The position numbers and the translations under genes are program-made. A stretch of 64,000 nucleotides of DNA from Paenibacillus sp. MAEPY2 (lineage in GTDB: Bacteria > Bacillota > Bacilli > Paenibacillales > Paenibacillaceae), in the NCBI RefSeq assembly GCF_000499205.1, contig NZ_AWUK01000037.1, positions 113,725 to 177,724 on the forward strand, in the 5' to 3' direction. The number at the start of each line of letters is the position of its first letter. The stretch's first letter is position 1. Below the pieces are notes generated by a model. That model was not told the origin of the DNA. It ran no database searches and saw nothing but the letters and a program-made list of their open reading frames with translations. Positions 24,117 to 32,919 of the stretch are shown one piece after another.

Positions 24117-25550
24117 ATGTCGATGAAAGACGGATTTTTCTGGGGTGGCGCAACGGCTGCCAATCAGTTTGAAGGTGGATGGGACAAGGGGGGTAAAGGC
24201 CCAAGTACTTCCGATATGATGACAGGTGGAACGCACACGACACCGCGCCGGATTACACCGGTACTGGAAGAGGGAACCTATTATCCAAGCCACGAAGCGG
24301 TTGATTTTTATGGTCATTACCAAGAAGATATTGCCCTGATGGCCGAAATGGGCTTCAAAATGTTCCGCATGTCGATCAACTGGTCCCGTATCTACCCGAA
24401 CGGTTATGATCTGGAGCCAAACGAAGAGGGATTACAGTTCTATGACAACGTCTTTGCCGAGCTGAAAAAGTACAATATTGAGCCGCTTGTGACGATTTCC
24501 CACTACGAGACGCCGTTCGGTCTGACCGAGAAATATAACGGCTGGGCTTCCCGCGAAGTCATTGATTGTTATATCCGATATTGTACAACCCTCTTCAACC
24601 GATACAAGGATCAGGTGAAATACTGGCTGACCTTCAACGAGATCAACTGTTTGACGATGCCAATGGGGTCATATATGGCTGCAGGTATCCTTTTTGAAGG
24701 CAAAGAGACATTGATCGACGGCGTTGATGATCCACAGACCCGCTTCCAGGCACTGCATCACCAATTTGTAGCTAGTGCAAAAGCGGTGAAGCTGGGACAT
24801 GAGATCAACCCTGATTTCCAAATCGGTTGTATGGTCGCTTTCATGACAACCTATCCGAACACATGTAATCCAGACGATATTTTGCTGGCACAGAAGAAGG
24901 ATCAAATTTCTAACATGATCTGCGGCGATGTACAAGTTAGAGGAGCGTATCCCGGCTTCGCCAAACGCTTCTTTGCGGAACAGGGCATCCAGATCGAGAT
25001 GCAGCCGGAAGACGAGCAAACACTGCGTGAAGGATGCGTGGACTTCTACTCGTTCAGCTATTACATGTCGATGGTTGAAAGTGCTGATGATTCGTTAGAG
25101 AAAACAGAAGGAAACCTTCTTGGCGGTATCAAAAATCCGTATCTGGAGGCTTCTGATTGGGGCTGGCAGATCGATCCGAAAGGATTACGTTACACCCTGA
25201 ACCACCTGTATGACCGTTACCAGATTCCATTGATGGTCGTGGAGAACGGGCTGGGTGCAGTGGACGTGGTCGAGGAAGATGGCTCCATTCAGGATGACTA
25301 TCGTATTGATTATTTGAAGGGTCACATTGAACAAATGAAAGAAGCCGTTGCCGATGGAGTAGATCTTATCGCTTACACGATGTGGGGATGTATCGATCTG
25401 GTTAGCGCATCCACGGGCGAGATGAAGAAGCGTTATGGCTTCATTCATGTGAACAAGGACAATGACGGTAATGGTGATCTGAGCAGAACACCGAAGAAGA
25501 GCTTCCACTGGTACAAAAAAGTCATTGAATCCAACGGCGAGGAGCTCTAA
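24117..25550 (+). CDS. Glycoside hydrolase family 1, 6-phospho-beta-glucosidase
   Basis: Hydrolyses phosphorylated beta-glucosides (for example cellobiose 6-phosphate) after PTS uptake. The 477-residue (beta/alpha)8 enzyme shows the acid/base Glu in LTFNEIN, the nucleophile Glu in VVENGLG, FFWGGATAANQFEGG at the N-terminus and YGFIHVNKDNDGNGD near the end, the last typical of 6-phospho enzymes such as BglA. AAGGAGG (24102-24108) precedes ATG 24114 and ATG 24117; spacing favours 24117. No PTS gene is adjacent, so the substrate transporter must be elsewhere. A strong terminator follows at 25581. Confidence 0.9.
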   Translation: MSMKDGFFWGGATAANQFEGGWDKGGKGPSTSDMMTGGTHTTPRRITPVLEEGTYYPSHEAVDFYGHYQEDIALMAEMGFKMFRMSINWSRIYPNGYDLEPNEEGLQFYDNVFAELKKYNIEPLVTISHYETPFGLTEKYNGWASREVIDCYIRYCTTLFNRYKDQVKYWLTFNEINCLTMPMGSYMAAGILFEGKETLIDGVDDPQTRFQALHHQFVASAKAVKLGHEINPDFQIGCMVAFMTTYPNTCNPDDILLAQKKDQISNMICGDVQVRGAYPGFAKRFFAEQGIQIEMQPEDEQTLREGCVDFYSFSYYMSMVESADDSLEKTEGNLLGGIKNPYLEASDWGWQIDPKGLRYTLNHLYDRYQIPLMVVENGLGAVDVVEEDGSIQDDYRIDYLKGHIEQMKEAVADGVDLIAYTMWGCIDLVSASTGEMKKRYGFIHVNKDNDGNGDLSRTPKKSFHWYKKVIESNGEEL

Positions 25551-25580
25551 GTTTTCACTGTAAAATGGATTTATGACTTG

Positions 25581-25623
25581 AAAGAACCTCACGGGTGCTG
25601 GGTGCACCCGTGAGGTTCTTTTT
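25581..25623 (+). terminator. Strong Rho-independent terminator
   Basis: A 17-bp stem (25581-25597 with 25605-25621) is followed by T. On the minus strand the A-rich foot also suits the convergent PAP2 gene. Confidence 0.9.
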
Positions 25624-25678
25624 GCTTGATCCGCTTCTGGTATATGGGGCAGATCATATGCATGAAAACAAAGAGAGT

Positions 25679-26347
25679 CTAAGCCAGGGGCTTAGACTGC
25701 AATAGGGAGACTCGCTCCAGGTATCGCTGATAAAACCATATGCATACGGCAAGCCAGCATCCACTCATAAAGTATCCTCCCACCACGTCACTGGGATAGT
25801 GGACCCCCAGATAAATTCGGCTCATTCCAATCATTAATATAAACATTGCACTTACGATAATCATCAGTACACGGCCAACTGCGGTGGGGATATGCTTCCA
25901 AATCAAGAAGGCCAGTCCACCATACAGGCTGAATGCTGCCATGGAATGTCCGCTCGGAAAGCTGTAACCACTCACTTCAATAATCCGGTGAATGGTTGGT
26001 CGGGCGCGGTGAAACATAAGCTTCAGCAGGGTATTCAATATCGCTGAGCCTGCAATGACGCAGCCCAGAAACAGAAGTTCACGTCGGTGTCTCAAAAAGA
26101 CATACAATACGACCATTGAAAGGATCGCAATGATAACAACAGGTATACCGCTGCCAATCCAGGTGAATAGCTCCATCCAGCGGGTCATGCCTTGTGATTC
26201 CATACCCTGTATCCACGTTATCAGGGAATCGTCAAATCGGTGTATTTGATTATCACTAATAGACAGGGCAATGATTGAAAATACAGCAAGGCTCAGTGCT
26301 GCAGAGAGTAGTGGGATGGAAATGTTCTTTTTCAAATTTTGCATCAA
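25679..26347 (-). CDS. PAP2-family membrane phosphatase
   Basis: A 222-residue membrane phosphatase with about six helices. The three PAP2 motifs are visible: KLMFHRARP, the SGYSFPSGHSMAA block with catalytic His, and SRIYLGVHYPSDVVGG. Such enzymes remove phosphate from phosphatidylglycerol phosphate, undecaprenyl diphosphate or similar lipids. The start is either TTG 26347 or ATG 26344, both close behind GGAGG; the two differ by one residue. It is divergent from a second, bcrC-like PAP2 gene, with about 120 nt between them. Confidence 0.88.
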   Translation of the reverse strand: MMQNLKKNISIPLLSAALSLAVFSIIALSISDNQIHRFDDSLITWIQGMESQGMTRWMELFTWIGSGIPVVIIAILSMVVLYVFLRHRRELLFLGCVIAGSAILNTLLKLMFHRARPTIHRIIEVSGYSFPSGHSMAAFSLYGGLAFLIWKHIPTAVGRVLMIIVSAMFILMIGMSRIYLGVHYPSDVVGGYFMSGCWLAVCIWFYQRYLERVSLLQSKPLA

Positions 26348-26468
26348 TAGTTATGTTCCTCCAGGGTGTCTGTTTTCTTATCGTTTTCTAATTTCCCTTT
26401 TAAGCTGCTCCCAGAAAAGAGGGCTATGATCAAAAACAGGTTTTTTAAATTGGGAAAAGGGGATGCTT

Positions 26469-27032
26469 ATGTCTTTCATATTATTCGATTACGAACTTTT
26501 TCACTGGATTAACCAGCAAGCGGGTCAGCTCACATACTTGAATGGCATCATGATATTTTTAGCGAAGTTTTCACTTTTTATGTTCCCGGTGGGAATAATT
26601 TTGTATTGGATATCGAAGAGTCAAAGAAACCGCATGATGGTGCTCCAAGCCATTCTGGCAGCATGTTCCGGTACCGCCGTCAGTTTTATTACAGGTCACT
26701 TGCTATACAGAGATCGGCCATTTGTATCCCACTCGGTCATCCAATTAATCAGCCATACCGCAGATGCTTCCTTTCCAAGTGATCATGCGACGGTTGCCTT
26801 TGCATGTGCCACTGCCTTTTGGCTGGGTCACGTCAGGTACCGATGGGGGTGGGTTCTCGTTGCCGCTTGTATTGCATTTGCCCGAGTATGGTCTGGAGTA
26901 CACTACCCTTCGGATGTAATCGCAGGCGCACTCGTTGGTGTGGCAAGCGCTTGGGGAATTGGACGGATCTTTATCCATATCCCGTTTCGATTCAAATTTA
27001 TTCAGGATGCACGTATACGGGAAGCAGAATAG
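26469..27032 (+). CDS. bcrC: Undecaprenyl-diphosphatase, BcrC type (PAP2)
   Basis: Recycles undecaprenyl diphosphate to the monophosphate carrier for peptidoglycan synthesis; BcrC homologues also lower bacitracin sensitivity. The 187-residue protein has about five helices and the motifs LLYRDRPF, ASFPSDHATVAFA and ARVWSGVHYPSDVIAG. LFHWINQQAG near the N-terminus is typical of BcrC/YwoA. ATG 26469 has GGAAAAGGGG (26453-26462) at good spacing; ATG 26463 is too close. Its 3' end overlaps the 3' end of the convergent histidine kinase gene by 35 bp. Confidence 0.85.
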   Translation: MSFILFDYELFHWINQQAGQLTYLNGIMIFLAKFSLFMFPVGIILYWISKSQRNRMMVLQAILAACSGTAVSFITGHLLYRDRPFVSHSVIQLISHTADASFPSDHATVAFACATAFWLGHVRYRWGWVLVAACIAFARVWSGVHYPSDVIAGALVGVASAWGIGRIFIHIPFRFKFIQDARIREAE

Positions 27033-28413
27033 TCACGGTGGTTCCTTCATCTTCCCGGCTATAGATGAATATCTTTCCGTTGTATCGTTTGATGAGACGT
27101 TCCGCGATGGAGAGTCCCAAGCCCGTACCGCCTTGCTCACGGGTACGGGCTTTATCCACACGGTAGAAGCGGTCAAAAACATACGGCAAATCTTCTATAG
27201 GAATACCCATGCCTTTATCAGATACCTGAATAGATACATCGTTGTCACGTCGCGTTCCACAGATCTGAATCTCTTTGGTCAGTGGTGAATATTTAACGGC
27301 GTTATCCACTAATATCCGCAGGACCTGCTCCAGATGTTGAGGAAGGATCTCCATTTCAATACCGGATAGGTGCTCCAGATCAATGTCAAAGGTAGCGTCC
27401 GGGTGTAGCTGCACCACGTTGGTGAGCGCATGCTGCACAGTCTGGCAAAGATCGACCGCAGCTTCTACTGTAATGTGACCGTACTCGGATTGGCTAAGCA
27501 TTAACAGTTCATTCAGGATGTTTTTTAACCGTTTAAGTTCCTGGGCCGAGACATCAAGGGACTCATTCAAGATAGTCGGGTCATGCTTGCCCCAACGGTT
27601 TAACAGGGAAATATGCCCTTCAATGATGGCCACGGGTGTACGCAGCTCATGCGAAGCATCTTCGACAAACTGTTTTTGTTGCTGAAACGAAAGCTCTAGT
27701 TCATCCATCAGGCGGTTGAACATCCGGGCAAGATTGGACAGTTCATCGTGTTGATCCGGCACATCAACCCGCTCATGAAGTCCTTTTTGCTGGATCTGGA
27801 TCATCGTTGCATTCATAGTCATAATGGGCTTGACGAATTGGCGTGATAACAAAAATGCGCCCAGAAGGCTTAATCCCACAGCTGCAATCCCCCCGCCAAA
27901 CATCACCAACACCAGCATATCGCTTAATTGATCCGTATTTTCGAGATTGTTCACGATTTCAATCGTCCCGCTGAAATGTGTGGTTATGAGGGGGGATCTC
28001 ATGATTAGCAGGTGATCTTCGTAATGCCATGCAGTGATCAAAATGCGTTTTTGCACCCTTTGCGGCTCGACCCACTGTTTAGGAAGGCCGTTGGTTACTT
28101 CAAGCAGCGCATTACCGTTCTGATCTAGAATGCGGATCATCTGATTCTCCTGATTCAACTTGGTAATGAAAGAACGGTTAGATGCAATTTGCGCTGCGGA
28201 TACTTCTTTCTCTTGGAGGTAACCTTCGATCTCATTCATGCTCTTCTCAATGTTTTGTTCTTCCTGAACTGTGAGCCATTCAATGATGACAAAGTACTGG
28301 ACAATGTTATACACAATAAACAGCGTGCCCAGCAAGAGCGAGATCCAGATCGTGAGTTTCCAGCGAATTGAGCCACGGGTATGGGGGAGATATTTTCGAA
28401 TCCAGCGCATCAT
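26998..28413 (-). CDS. OmpR-type two-component sensor histidine kinase
   Basis: A 471-residue membrane kinase. Transmembrane helices at about 20-42 and 166-188 flank an extracytoplasmic sensor domain of about 125 residues. Then come HAMP (to about 240), HisKA with the phospho-accepting His in DASHELRTPVAIIEGH, and HATPase with DNAVKYSP, DKGMGIP and GGTGLGLSI. ATG 28413 overlaps the regulator's stop (ATGA), so the pair is translationally coupled. The 3' end overlaps bcrC (26998-27032) on the opposite strand. Proximity to two PAP2 genes suggests, but does not prove, an envelope-stress signal. Confidence 0.9.
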   Translation of the reverse strand: MMRWIRKYLPHTRGSIRWKLTIWISLLLGTLFIVYNIVQYFVIIEWLTVQEEQNIEKSMNEIEGYLQEKEVSAAQIASNRSFITKLNQENQMIRILDQNGNALLEVTNGLPKQWVEPQRVQKRILITAWHYEDHLLIMRSPLITTHFSGTIEIVNNLENTDQLSDMLVLVMFGGGIAAVGLSLLGAFLLSRQFVKPIMTMNATMIQIQQKGLHERVDVPDQHDELSNLARMFNRLMDELELSFQQQKQFVEDASHELRTPVAIIEGHISLLNRWGKHDPTILNESLDVSAQELKRLKNILNELLMLSQSEYGHITVEAAVDLCQTVQHALTNVVQLHPDATFDIDLEHLSGIEMEILPQHLEQVLRILVDNAVKYSPLTKEIQICGTRRDNDVSIQVSDKGMGIPIEDLPYVFDRFYRVDKARTREQGGTGLGLSIAERLIKRYNGKIFIYSREDEGTTVTILLPVYVHPE

Positions 28414-29081
28414 TTCTGAATCCCGTAACCCAAACCTCGTATCGTCTGCACAAAGCTGGGGGAGCCTGGATCATCGATTTTATTGCGCAAATAACTGATA
28501 TACACATCGACCACATTGGTCTCCACATCAGCATCGTATCCCCACACAAGATCAAGCAGCACTTCCCGAGTCATGACACGACCAATGTTTTGCATAAGGA
28601 TGACAAGCAGATCGAATTCGCGTTTGGTTAATTCAACAATTTCTCCGTATTTTTGAAAAATTCGCGCCTCCAGGTCCAGCTGCAATCCTTGATATTCAAG
28701 CAAGGATTGCTTGCTCTCCGCGTTGGAACGGCGGAATAAGGATCTCATCCGTGCCAGCAACTCTTCTATGGCAAAAGGCTTGGGAATATAATCATCGGCT
28801 CCGCTGTCGAGTCCCATGACCCGATCTATCACACCATCCCGTGCCGTAATCATGATGATGGGCGTTTGTTTGATATTACGTATTCTTCGGCACACCTCTA
28901 CCCCGTTAATTCCCGGCAGCATGAGATCAAGCAGGATCAGATCCCAATCCTTTTCGAGTGCTAGTTCTAATCCCTGTCTTCCATCGTAGGCTACACTGAC
29001 CGTGTAGGTTTCATGCTGCAGTTCCAGTTCTATAAAGCGAGCCAGGTTTTTCTCATCTTCAATCAGCAATATGTTTTTCAT
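28410..29081 (-). CDS. OmpR/PhoB-family response regulator
   Basis: A 223-residue regulator. The receiver domain has the acidic pair in LLIEDEKNL, the phospho-acceptor Asp in LILLDLMLPG, and the conserved Lys in YIPKPFA. The winged-helix effector includes ELTKREFDLLVILMQN and VYISYLRNKID. Partner of the kinase downstream. ATG 29081 gives the family-typical start MKNILLIEDE; ATG 29096 has its purine site almost touching and is less likely. It is divergent from the MgtE_N-like membrane protein. Confidence 0.9.
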   Translation of the reverse strand: MKNILLIEDEKNLARFIELELQHETYTVSVAYDGRQGLELALEKDWDLILLDLMLPGINGVEVCRRIRNIKQTPIIMITARDGVIDRVMGLDSGADDYIPKPFAIEELLARMRSLFRRSNAESKQSLLEYQGLQLDLEARIFQKYGEIVELTKREFDLLVILMQNIGRVMTREVLLDLVWGYDADVETNVVDVYISYLRNKIDDPGSPSFVQTIRGLGYGIQK

Positions 29082-29262
29082 TGGAAATCGATCCATTCCT
29101 TTAATTTGGAGAAGCCAGATTGAGCTTGTAGGTTAAGATTACCAAGTCCAGTGTACAACATTCAAATTGGAAAAGATTAAAAAATGTAATCCGATTTTCT
29201 TATCAAATTTTAATGAAGAAGGTATAGACTGGGGATTACTTCAGAATGAGAGGGAAGTGATC

Positions 29263-30138
29263 ATGATGAGCCAGTCGAATAGGGTCCAATCTATTCATAC
29301 AACAACATCTGCCAACACATCTAATAACAAAATCAAACCTGAGCCTGCCAAGAGTTCATCCAAAACTTCAACGAAGAAAAAATCTTCGGGGATAAGGTGG
29401 TTTATTGCCCTAATCTGTATTGGTGCTGCAGGAGCAGCAGTATTTTTTCTGGTCCCTTCTGTCAAAAACACCGTATTGCATGCTGTGGAGAATGTGGCTG
29501 GAATTCATGCCACACCGCCTGTTGCATCTGCCAATCCAGTCAGACAAGCGCAATCACCATCATCTACAGTATCGTCGCAAGCACAGCAAACCGTTCAGTC
29601 ACAAACCACAACTCCCACAACTTCAGCGATTCCGGCTGTACAGTCAACAAATCATATTGCTGCAGCCAAGGATATTGCCAAGACTTACGCCAATATGCCT
29701 CCAAGCAAAGCTGCTGCAGCACTGGCTCAATTGAGCGATCTGGAGATTGTGTATGCGATGACCGAGATGTCCACAGAACAGAGAGCGCTAATTTGGAGCA
29801 AAATGGACCCGGACCGGGTTGCCGACCTTTCGGTGCAAATGAAGCCTCGCAATTCGGCTACCGATCATGAGCTTGCCCTTATTCAGCGTCAAATCAAAAA
29901 GCAAAACAGCAACATAGCCAATCAATCGGTCAAGGAACTGGTACATACCTTCTCCAAGATGTCTTCCCCAAGTGCAGCCCGTCTTATCCAAAAATTGTTC
30001 CAGACGGATTCTGCCAAAACGATAGAGGTGTTGAAGAAGATGGACGTGAATACAAGAGCGAGTATTTTAACGGTGATGTCCGGTGACTCAGTCATGATGG
30101 ATACAGCGAAACAGATTTCCCAGTCTTTTCTGAAATAA
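29263..30138 (+). CDS. Membrane-anchored protein with MgtE_N/MotE-like C-terminal domain
   Basis: A 291-residue protein. A basic, Ser/Thr/Lys-rich N-terminus is followed by one transmembrane helix (about 46-66), a Ser/Thr/Gln/Pro-rich linker (about 85-135), and helical repeats with MPPSKAAAALAQLSDLEIVYAM-type segments. The repeats resemble the MgtE intracellular (FliG-like superhelix) domain found in MotE/YlxF-type proteins. No flagellar gene is nearby, so a flagellar role is not supported here. The true mgtE with the same domain lies at 40.4 kb. ATG 29263 follows GAGGGAAG; the open frame to 29167 lacks a site. Confidence 0.75.
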   Translation: MMSQSNRVQSIHTTTSANTSNNKIKPEPAKSSSKTSTKKKSSGIRWFIALICIGAAGAAVFFLVPSVKNTVLHAVENVAGIHATPPVASANPVRQAQSPSSTVSSQAQQTVQSQTTTPTTSAIPAVQSTNHIAAAKDIAKTYANMPPSKAAAALAQLSDLEIVYAMTEMSTEQRALIWSKMDPDRVADLSVQMKPRNSATDHELALIQRQIKKQNSNIANQSVKELVHTFSKMSSPSAARLIQKLFQTDSAKTIEVLKKMDVNTRASILTVMSGDSVMMDTAKQISQSFLK

Positions 30139-30234
30139 CAAAACAACAGGACCACAACCCAAGCAATAGTTCGAAAAAGCATCCCATATCGGGCCTTTTT
30201 ATTAGTATCGGAAATGTCCCGGAACACAAATAAT

Positions 30235-30267
30235 GCCCTCTTGTTTCCTAATAGGAAGTAAGAGGGC
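30235..30267. terminator. Hairpin between convergent genes
   Basis: GCCCTCTT (30235-30242) pairs with AAGAGGGC (30260-30267), with an inner TTTCCTA/ATAGGAA pairing. T tracts on either side are poor, so termination strength is uncertain. Confidence 0.5.
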
Positions 30268-30316
30268 TAAAAATATGCTCTTTCGTTTGTATGGAGCTTT
30301 ATTAACCTGTTGGAAA

Positions 30317-31102
30317 TCAATTCAATTCATTTAGTTGCAGCATATATTCATACGCCGTAATACCGAATACCCGTTTAAAGTGTCTGTTCAGATGAGTCAG
30401 ATCGACAAATCCACATTCGGCTACAGCAGAGTAGATATCCTTATGTTTCTCAATGGATTGCCGTGCATGTTCTACCTTGCAGTTCAGGAAAAATTGGTAA
30501 GGGGATATGCCGGCATGTGATTTGAACTCGCGAATGAACTGGAACTTGGACATGTTGAATTCAGCACATAGGTCGTCCAATTTCAGCACATCTTCAATGC
30601 TGCAAAACATCATTTCCTTGGCTTTTCGGACCAGATTGTCCTGAGGCCGCCATAGCTTGGTTTCCATTTCCGATTTGGAGAGCAACTGCACTAGGTCAAA
30701 GAACAATTCACTGCACCTCGCTTCATCCTGTCCGTGCTGAACAGCCTCGTTCAGCATCAGAATGCTTCGTGCGAGCTGAGGATCATAGACGATGGGAGTG
30801 GTAAACCGCAATTCCTTTTTCCCGAGAATCTCTTCGACCAAATCCGGCTTCAGGTAAAGCATCACATAGTCTATACCATCTTTGTCATAGGAGCTTCCAT
30901 CGTGGGACTGTTCCCGGTTGAATAACATCACGCCGTTTTTGTGGGAGGCCTGATAATGACCGTCCAGATGGTATTGCTGAATACCACGCAGAGTTACTCC
31001 AACCGCATATTCCTCGTGACAATGCTTTTTATAGGCGAAATCCGTAAAGCTGGCGGATAGAGCCAGTACATCCTGTGATTTTTTATAGTTGAAACATTCC
31101 AC
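30317..31102 (-). CDS. AraC-family regulator paired with a LysE exporter
   Basis: A 261-residue regulator. The N-terminal AraC-binding cupin includes CHEEYAVGVTLRGIQQY. The C-terminal double helix-turn-helix has LDDLCAEFNMSKFQFIREFK and the hallmark AVAECGFVDLTHLNRHFKRVFGITAYEY (family core around residues 225-252). This ligand-binding type often controls export of amino acids or drugs. The start is GTG 31102 with GGGAGGTG 8 nt upstream. It lies 21 nt behind the LysE gene on the same strand, so they form an operon and the regulator probably responds to the exported compound. Confidence 0.87.
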   Translation of the reverse strand: MECFNYKKSQDVLALSASFTDFAYKKHCHEEYAVGVTLRGIQQYHLDGHYQASHKNGVMLFNREQSHDGSSYDKDGIDYVMLYLKPDLVEEILGKKELRFTTPIVYDPQLARSILMLNEAVQHGQDEARCSELFFDLVQLLSKSEMETKLWRPQDNLVRKAKEMMFCSIEDVLKLDDLCAEFNMSKFQFIREFKSHAGISPYQFFLNCKVEHARQSIEKHKDIYSAVAECGFVDLTHLNRHFKRVFGITAYEYMLQLNELN

Positions 31103-31123
31103 GCGCTACGCACCTCCCGTACC

Positions 31124-31705
31124 TTATATGATTCCCGATACCATAATGGCTGAGTATAACAAAAAGAGGGCCATAAGGATACTCAGTACTTTTTGATGAC
31201 GATTCAGCAGCGTTCTGAACATGGAGCCAAAGACGGCCCAACTAGAGTATGCCAGAAAACCGATGAGGGTAATGAGCAGCACGAATAGTGACGATGATAG
31301 CGAACTGTCGTAATATGGCAGTACATAGCTGGGGATGACCGTAAACGTGAACAGAACCACTTTTGGATTCAAAAATTGCATGAGTAAACCGTTCCAAAAT
31401 CCGGTAACTTGCTTCGTTGCTGTTTCGGTAGAACCCATTTTGTAGACCTGATACGCCAGATACACCATATATAGACCGCCAACAATCTGCATCACACGGA
31501 GAATGCCAGGCAAAATGCCAGCAAGAACATGATTGAGAAAAGCTGAAGCGGCAAGCAGCAGCCCGAATGCAAGTGTGGCTCCCCACACATATTTCATCGT
31601 TTTCTTAGCACCAACCTGTTGCGAAGAAGAAAGAATCACAATATTGCTGGGGCCTGGTGTGAAGGTAACGACAATGCAATAGATCAAAAATGAAGTAAAA
31701 TTCAT
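31124..31705 (-). CDS. LysE/RhtB-family amino acid exporter
   Basis: A 193-residue, six-helix membrane protein. TFTPGPSNIVILSSS near the N-terminus and the LMQFLNPKVVLFTFTVIPSY block in the middle are diagnostic for LysE/RhtB. It exports amino acids or derivatives; the substrate is unknown. ATG 31705 is chosen because AAAGAGGCG lies 6 nt before it and MNFTSFLIYC is the usual start; the longer frame adds 30 polar residues without a site. It is the first gene of the LysE-AraC operon. Confidence 0.9.
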   Translation of the reverse strand: MNFTSFLIYCIVVTFTPGPSNIVILSSSQQVGAKKTMKYVWGATLAFGLLLAASAFLNHVLAGILPGILRVMQIVGGLYMVYLAYQVYKMGSTETATKQVTGFWNGLLMQFLNPKVVLFTFTVIPSYVLPYYDSSLSSSLFVLLITLIGFLAYSSWAVFGSMFRTLLNRHQKVLSILMALFLLYSAIMVSGII

Positions 31706-31849
31706 GGTGAACGCCTCTTTTCTGGCTCGTCTTATTCCATGAATGATACGATGAGAATGGATGATCTTATAGTACATTATTGCAGCAGTTAGCATTAGAG
31801 CAGGAAAAAATGATGAATTCGGAATAGGTAAAACGGTTTCCTTTTTATA

Positions 31850-31863
31850 TGATTGCGTTTACA
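31850..31863 (-). promoter_or_regulatory. Candidate CcpA cre site before the sugar-sensing operon
   Basis: Minus-strand TGTAAACGCAATCA matches the cre consensus TGWAARCGYTWNCW at all but one position. It lies 49-62 nt upstream of ATG 31912. Confidence 0.5.
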
Positions 31864-31911
31864 ATTTAAGCAGAATGTTATAGCTGACAGACGACTTGAG
31901 GAAGTGAACGG

Positions 31912-32919
31912 ATGAAAAAACTGCTGCTGGTCTATATTTTGTTAATCTCAGCGTTTGTGTTGTATGTGTTTCGGTTCGAATACGCCGGTCAGGTGAATGG
32001 TACCTGGGAAGACCGGGGGCTGCGTGGAGATATTGGCGAAACTTACATGATGATTACTTTCCAGTCCGGACTGGAATATTGGAAGAGTCCCCTGAAAGGC
32101 TTCGAAGATGCCGGGGATGCGCTTGGTGTAACCGTGGAATACCGCGGAGCTACCCGGTATGATGCGAAGGAACAGACGACGGTTATCGAGCAGGCCATTG
32201 CTCGCAAGCCAGCAGGAATGGCCATATCGGCCATCGACCCGCAATCGCTGATTCCGGTGATTAGCAAAGCAATGGACGCGGGCATACCTGTCGTGTTGTT
32301 CGATGCCGATGCACCAGGAAGTCGGGCCTATTCTTTTCTCGGGACGGACAATTACAAGGCAGGCGTGATGGCTGCTGACAAAATGGCTGAACTGATGGCT
32401 CGGGAAGGGGAAGTTGCAGTACTGACCCTTCCTGAACAGCAGAATCATGAAGAGCGAACAAAGGGATTTCGCGATACGATTCAGCAGCGTTATCCTTTGA
32501 TGAAGATTGTTGAAGTCGCCGATGGACATGGAGACGCAATGGTATCAAGAGACGAAACGATCAGGCTGCTGAAGGCTCATCCGAAGCTGGCTGGCATTTT
32601 CGTGACCGAGGCGACCGGAGGAGCAGGTGCGGGTGAAGCGGTACAGAATTTGAAGGGGGCTCGTTCGCTCGCACTTATATCCTTCGATACCAATAAAGCC
32701 ACACTGGATATGATCAAGGGCGGCACGATTTCCGCAACCATCGCACAGGGAACCTGGAACATGGGATATTGGTCACTTCAATATTTGTTCCATCTGCATC
32801 ACCAGTTGACGGTACCCGCTCCATCCTCTCTGGATGAGAATGCACCGCTTCCGGTCACGGTGGATACCGGAATTTCCGTGGTGACCCGAACGAATGTGGA
32901 TGATTATTATGCCAAATAA
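31912..32919 (+). CDS. Membrane-tethered periplasmic-binding-type sugar sensor protein
   Basis: A 335-residue Peripla_BP_4 protein. An uncleaved-looking N-terminal hydrophobic helix (LLLVYILLISAFVLYVF) lacks a lipobox Cys, so it is probably anchored. The binding domain shows FQSGLEYWKSPLKGFEDAG, ISAIDPQSL, DADAPGSRAYSFLGTDN and EATGGAGAGEAV, as in ribose/galactose-binding proteins. Lying directly before a kinase and regulator, it likely presents a sugar to the kinase rather than feeding the transporter, which has its own lipoprotein. The next start overlaps its 3' end. Confidence 0.85.
   Translation: MKKLLLVYILLISAFVLYVFRFEYAGQVNGTWEDRGLRGDIGETYMMITFQSGLEYWKSPLKGFEDAGDALGVTVEYRGATRYDAKEQTTVIEQAIARKPAGMAISAIDPQSLIPVISKAMDAGIPVVLFDADAPGSRAYSFLGTDNYKAGVMAADKMAELMAREGEVAVLTLPEQQNHEERTKGFRDTIQQRYPLMKIVEVADGHGDAMVSRDETIRLLKAHPKLAGIFVTEATGGAGAGEAVQNLKGARSLALISFDTNKATLDMIKGGTISATIAQGTWNMGYWSLQYLFHLHHQLTVPAPSSLDENAPLPVTVDTGISVVTRTNVDDYYAK

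Noticed and set aside
29263..30138. Reading the MgtE_N-like protein as a flagellar MotE/YlxF
   Set aside because: No flagellar or chemotaxis genes are near, and the helical repeats are shared by several unrelated MgtE_N proteins.
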